Translations under genes and position numbers: made by a program
Shown here: piece by piece, positions 5,874 through 6,895 of the stretch
How the letters are laid out: each line of letters starts with the position of its first letter
How positions within the stretch are numbered: position 1 is the first letter of the stretch
DNA from: an uncultured Coriobacteriaceae bacterium
Lineage (GTDB): Bacteria; Actinomycetota; Coriobacteriia; Coriobacteriales; Eggerthellaceae
Direction of reading: 5' to 3'
Length of the DNA: 6,895 nt
Assembly (NCBI GenBank): GCA_902796815.1
Contig: CADBQL010000239.1
Coordinates: 1-6,895, forward strand
The notes under the pieces: generated by a model
Databases searched by the model: none
What the model was told of the DNA's origin: nothing
Seen by the model: only the letters and a program-made list of their open reading frames with translations

Positions 5874-6758
5874 ATGAAAAAGTCCAGGTTTGCGGCTGCT
5901 GTACTAGCGCTGTCCTTAGCGGCTTTGACGGCGTTGATGGGGCTGGCAGGGTTTGCGCTTGTCGGCTGCTCGTCGGGTTCTGGCTCCGGCACGGGTGGTT
6001 CGGCGTCCGCGAGCGCATCGGGCTCGTCGGCCGTGTCCTCTGGGGCAAAGGCGCTTGTAATCGGCTTCGATCCCGAGTATCCGCCGTATGGCTACATTGC
6101 GGAGGATGGAAGCTATGCCGGTTTCGACATCGACCTTGCGGCGGCAGCCGCCGAAGCTAACGGCTGGACGTTCGAAGCCAAGCCCATCGACTGGAACGCG
6201 CGCGACGCCGAGCTCGAGTCTGGGAATATCAACTGCATCTGGAACGGCTTTACGCTCGAAGGCCGCGAAGGGCAGTATGCGTTTTCGGAGCCGTATATGA
6301 TTAACGAGCAGGTCATCGTAACGAAAGCGCTCAGCGACATCGGGAAACTTGATGACCTGGCTGGCAAAAAAGTCATCACGCAAGCCTCGTCTTCGGCGCT
6401 CGGAGTCCTCATGGGCGCGCGGGCTGACCTGGCCGCAACGTTCGACGGCGGTGCGCCCCTGACTGCTTCGGATTATGCCGAGGCGTTCTTGCAGCTTGAT
6501 TCCGGCAAGGTCGATGCCGTAGCTTGCGACCTTTCGTACGCCGCGTATCAGCTTTCGCAAACAGGCGATAAGTATGCGATGCTCGATGAGCCGTTGAGCG
6601 CCGAGCATTACGCCGTGGGCTTCAAGCTCGGCGATGAACAAACCGCCAAGGTCGTGACCAATACGCTCAAAGTGCTCTACGAAGAAGGCGTCGTCGAGGA
6701 CCTTTGCAAAAAGTACGAGGACCAGGGCGTTTCTTTTACCAATTGGGTTTTGCGGTAG
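5874..6758 (+). CDS. Amino-acid-type ABC transporter binding lipoprotein (SBP_bac_3)
   Basis: This 294-aa secreted lipoprotein belongs to the family that binds amino acids or related small polar solutes. The signal peptide ends in lipobox LVG-C32, followed by a Ser/Gly/Ala linker to about 58. The mature domain has the family landmarks: ALVIGFDPEYPPYGYI (60-75), GFDIDLA (83-89), WNGFT plus R131 with FSEPY (123-141) around the presumed carboxylate-binding arginine, and the second-lobe KKVITQASSSA (165-175). LDSGKVDAVACD (208-219) ends in D219, which often contacts the ligand amino group. ATG 5874 is preceded by GAGGAAAGGAAG, and the gene lies 29 nt after the ATPase stop, so it is probably on the same transcript. 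No matching permease or ATPase (HisM/GlnP type) is visible, and a hairpin array follows. It is either the first gene of a unit continuing outside the window or an orphan binding protein. The ligand cannot be told from sequence. Confidence 0.92.
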   Translation: MKKSRFAAAVLALSLAALTALMGLAGFALVGCSSGSGSGTGGSASASASGSSAVSSGAKALVIGFDPEYPPYGYIAEDGSYAGFDIDLAAAAAEANGWTFEAKPIDWNARDAELESGNINCIWNGFTLEGREGQYAFSEPYMINEQVIVTKALSDIGKLDDLAGKKVITQASSSALGVLMGARADLAATFDGGAPLTASDYAEAFLQLDSGKVDAVACDLSYAAYQLSQTGDKYAMLDEPLSAEHYAVGFKLGDEQTAKVVTNTLKVLYEEGVVEDLCKKYEDQGVSFTNWVLR

Positions 6759-6767
6759 GTGGTGGAA

Positions 6768-6796
6768 AGCCCGCCGTGTCCTTGGTGCGGCGGGCT
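6768..6796 (+). terminator. Strong GC hairpin after the last gene
   Basis: AGCCCGCCG (6768-6776) and CGGCGGGCT (6788-6796) are perfectly complementary over nine pairs, with an 11-nt loop containing GTCCTTGGTG. It begins 9 nt after the stop codon of the binding-protein gene. No U-tract follows, so termination may be weak or Rho-aided. It is also the first unit of the repeat array below. Confidence 0.6.
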
Positions 6797-6895
6797 GCGC
6801 CTTTGGCGTGACCCAGCCCGGTGCGTCCTTGGTGCGGCGGCTGGGCCTTTGGCGTGACGGGTTCCGCCTTTGGCGCGACCCAGTCCGGCACAGCG
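6768..6895 (+). repeat. GC-rich array of imperfect hairpin repeats, runs off the window
   Basis: GTCCTTGGTGCGGCGG occurs exactly twice (6778-6793 and 6825-6840, 47 nt apart). GCCTTTGGCGTGAC occurs at 6799-6812 and 6845-6858, with a near copy GCCTTTGGCGCGAC at 6866-6879. Each unit folds on itself: 6768-6796; CGCC-TTT-GGCG at 6798-6808; CCCAGCC/GGCTGGG at 6812-6818 with 6839-6845; and GGGT/ACCC enclosing CGCC-TTT-GGCG at 6859-6881. The array reaches the window end, so its full extent is unknown. A run of hairpins behind an operon could be terminators or an interspersed repeat. Confidence 0.75.

Noticed and set aside
4591..6048. 485-codon open frame on the minus strand opposite the permease and ATPase genes
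   Set aside because: The plus strand carries intact, motif-complete transporter genes here. The antisense frame is low-complexity Arg/Pro/Ser-rich at its start and has no recognisable domain, as expected for a shadow frame in GC-rich DNA.

Overview
The window comes from a fairly GC-rich bacterium with Gram-positive features. Two secreted binding proteins carry lipoprotein signals followed by Ser/Gly-rich linkers, ribosome binding sites are purine-rich, GTG is used as a start codon, and intergenic DNA is long and repeat-laden. I infer a high-GC anaerobic actinobacterium such as a member of the Coriobacteriia/Eggerthellales. No rRNA or housekeeping gene is present to confirm this.

Left part (1-1900): the first 20 codons of a leftward gene lie at 62 to <1, with a recognisable promoter. 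A repeat-rich non-coding stretch follows, containing a 14-bp inverted repeat, repeat cluster A at 358-478 and a perfect five-copy heptamer repeat at 730-768. Next is one leftward gene (1683-781) for a 300-aa protein with an HExxH zinc-peptidase-like motif (HHECAH) and a downstream Glu/Asp motif. Repeat cluster B (1765-1886) lies on its other side. Clusters A and B share a short element built around CGTGCCAAAG. One direct-repeat pair of 36-37 bp brackets the peptidase gene. Cluster B contains a perfect 26-bp inverted repeat.

Middle and right (1950-6760): a rightward transport locus. A promoter-like pair at 1959-1987 precedes a good match to the cobalamin riboswitch core (about 2000-2135). A long leader with further hairpins then leads to a lipoprotein of the BtuF/FepB (Peripla_BP_2) type. 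After a 425-nt gap with a strong hairpin come a BtuC/FecCD-type permease and a BtuD/FecE-type ATPase, 2 nt apart. The riboswitch makes cobalamin or another corrinoid the best substrate guess. Heme or a ferric siderophore cannot be excluded from the proteins alone. In this model the lipoprotein captures the ligand outside the membrane, the permease dimer forms the channel and the ATPase drives import. The riboswitch would shut expression down when cobalamin is plentiful.

Twenty-nine nt after the ATPase is a second lipoprotein, an amino-acid-type (SBP_bac_3) binding protein with no cognate permease or ATPase in view. After it the window ends in a GC-rich array of imperfect repeats (6768-6895). 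Each repeat folds as a hairpin, the stems vary, and one loop/arm sequence is kept. This array may terminate the transcript.
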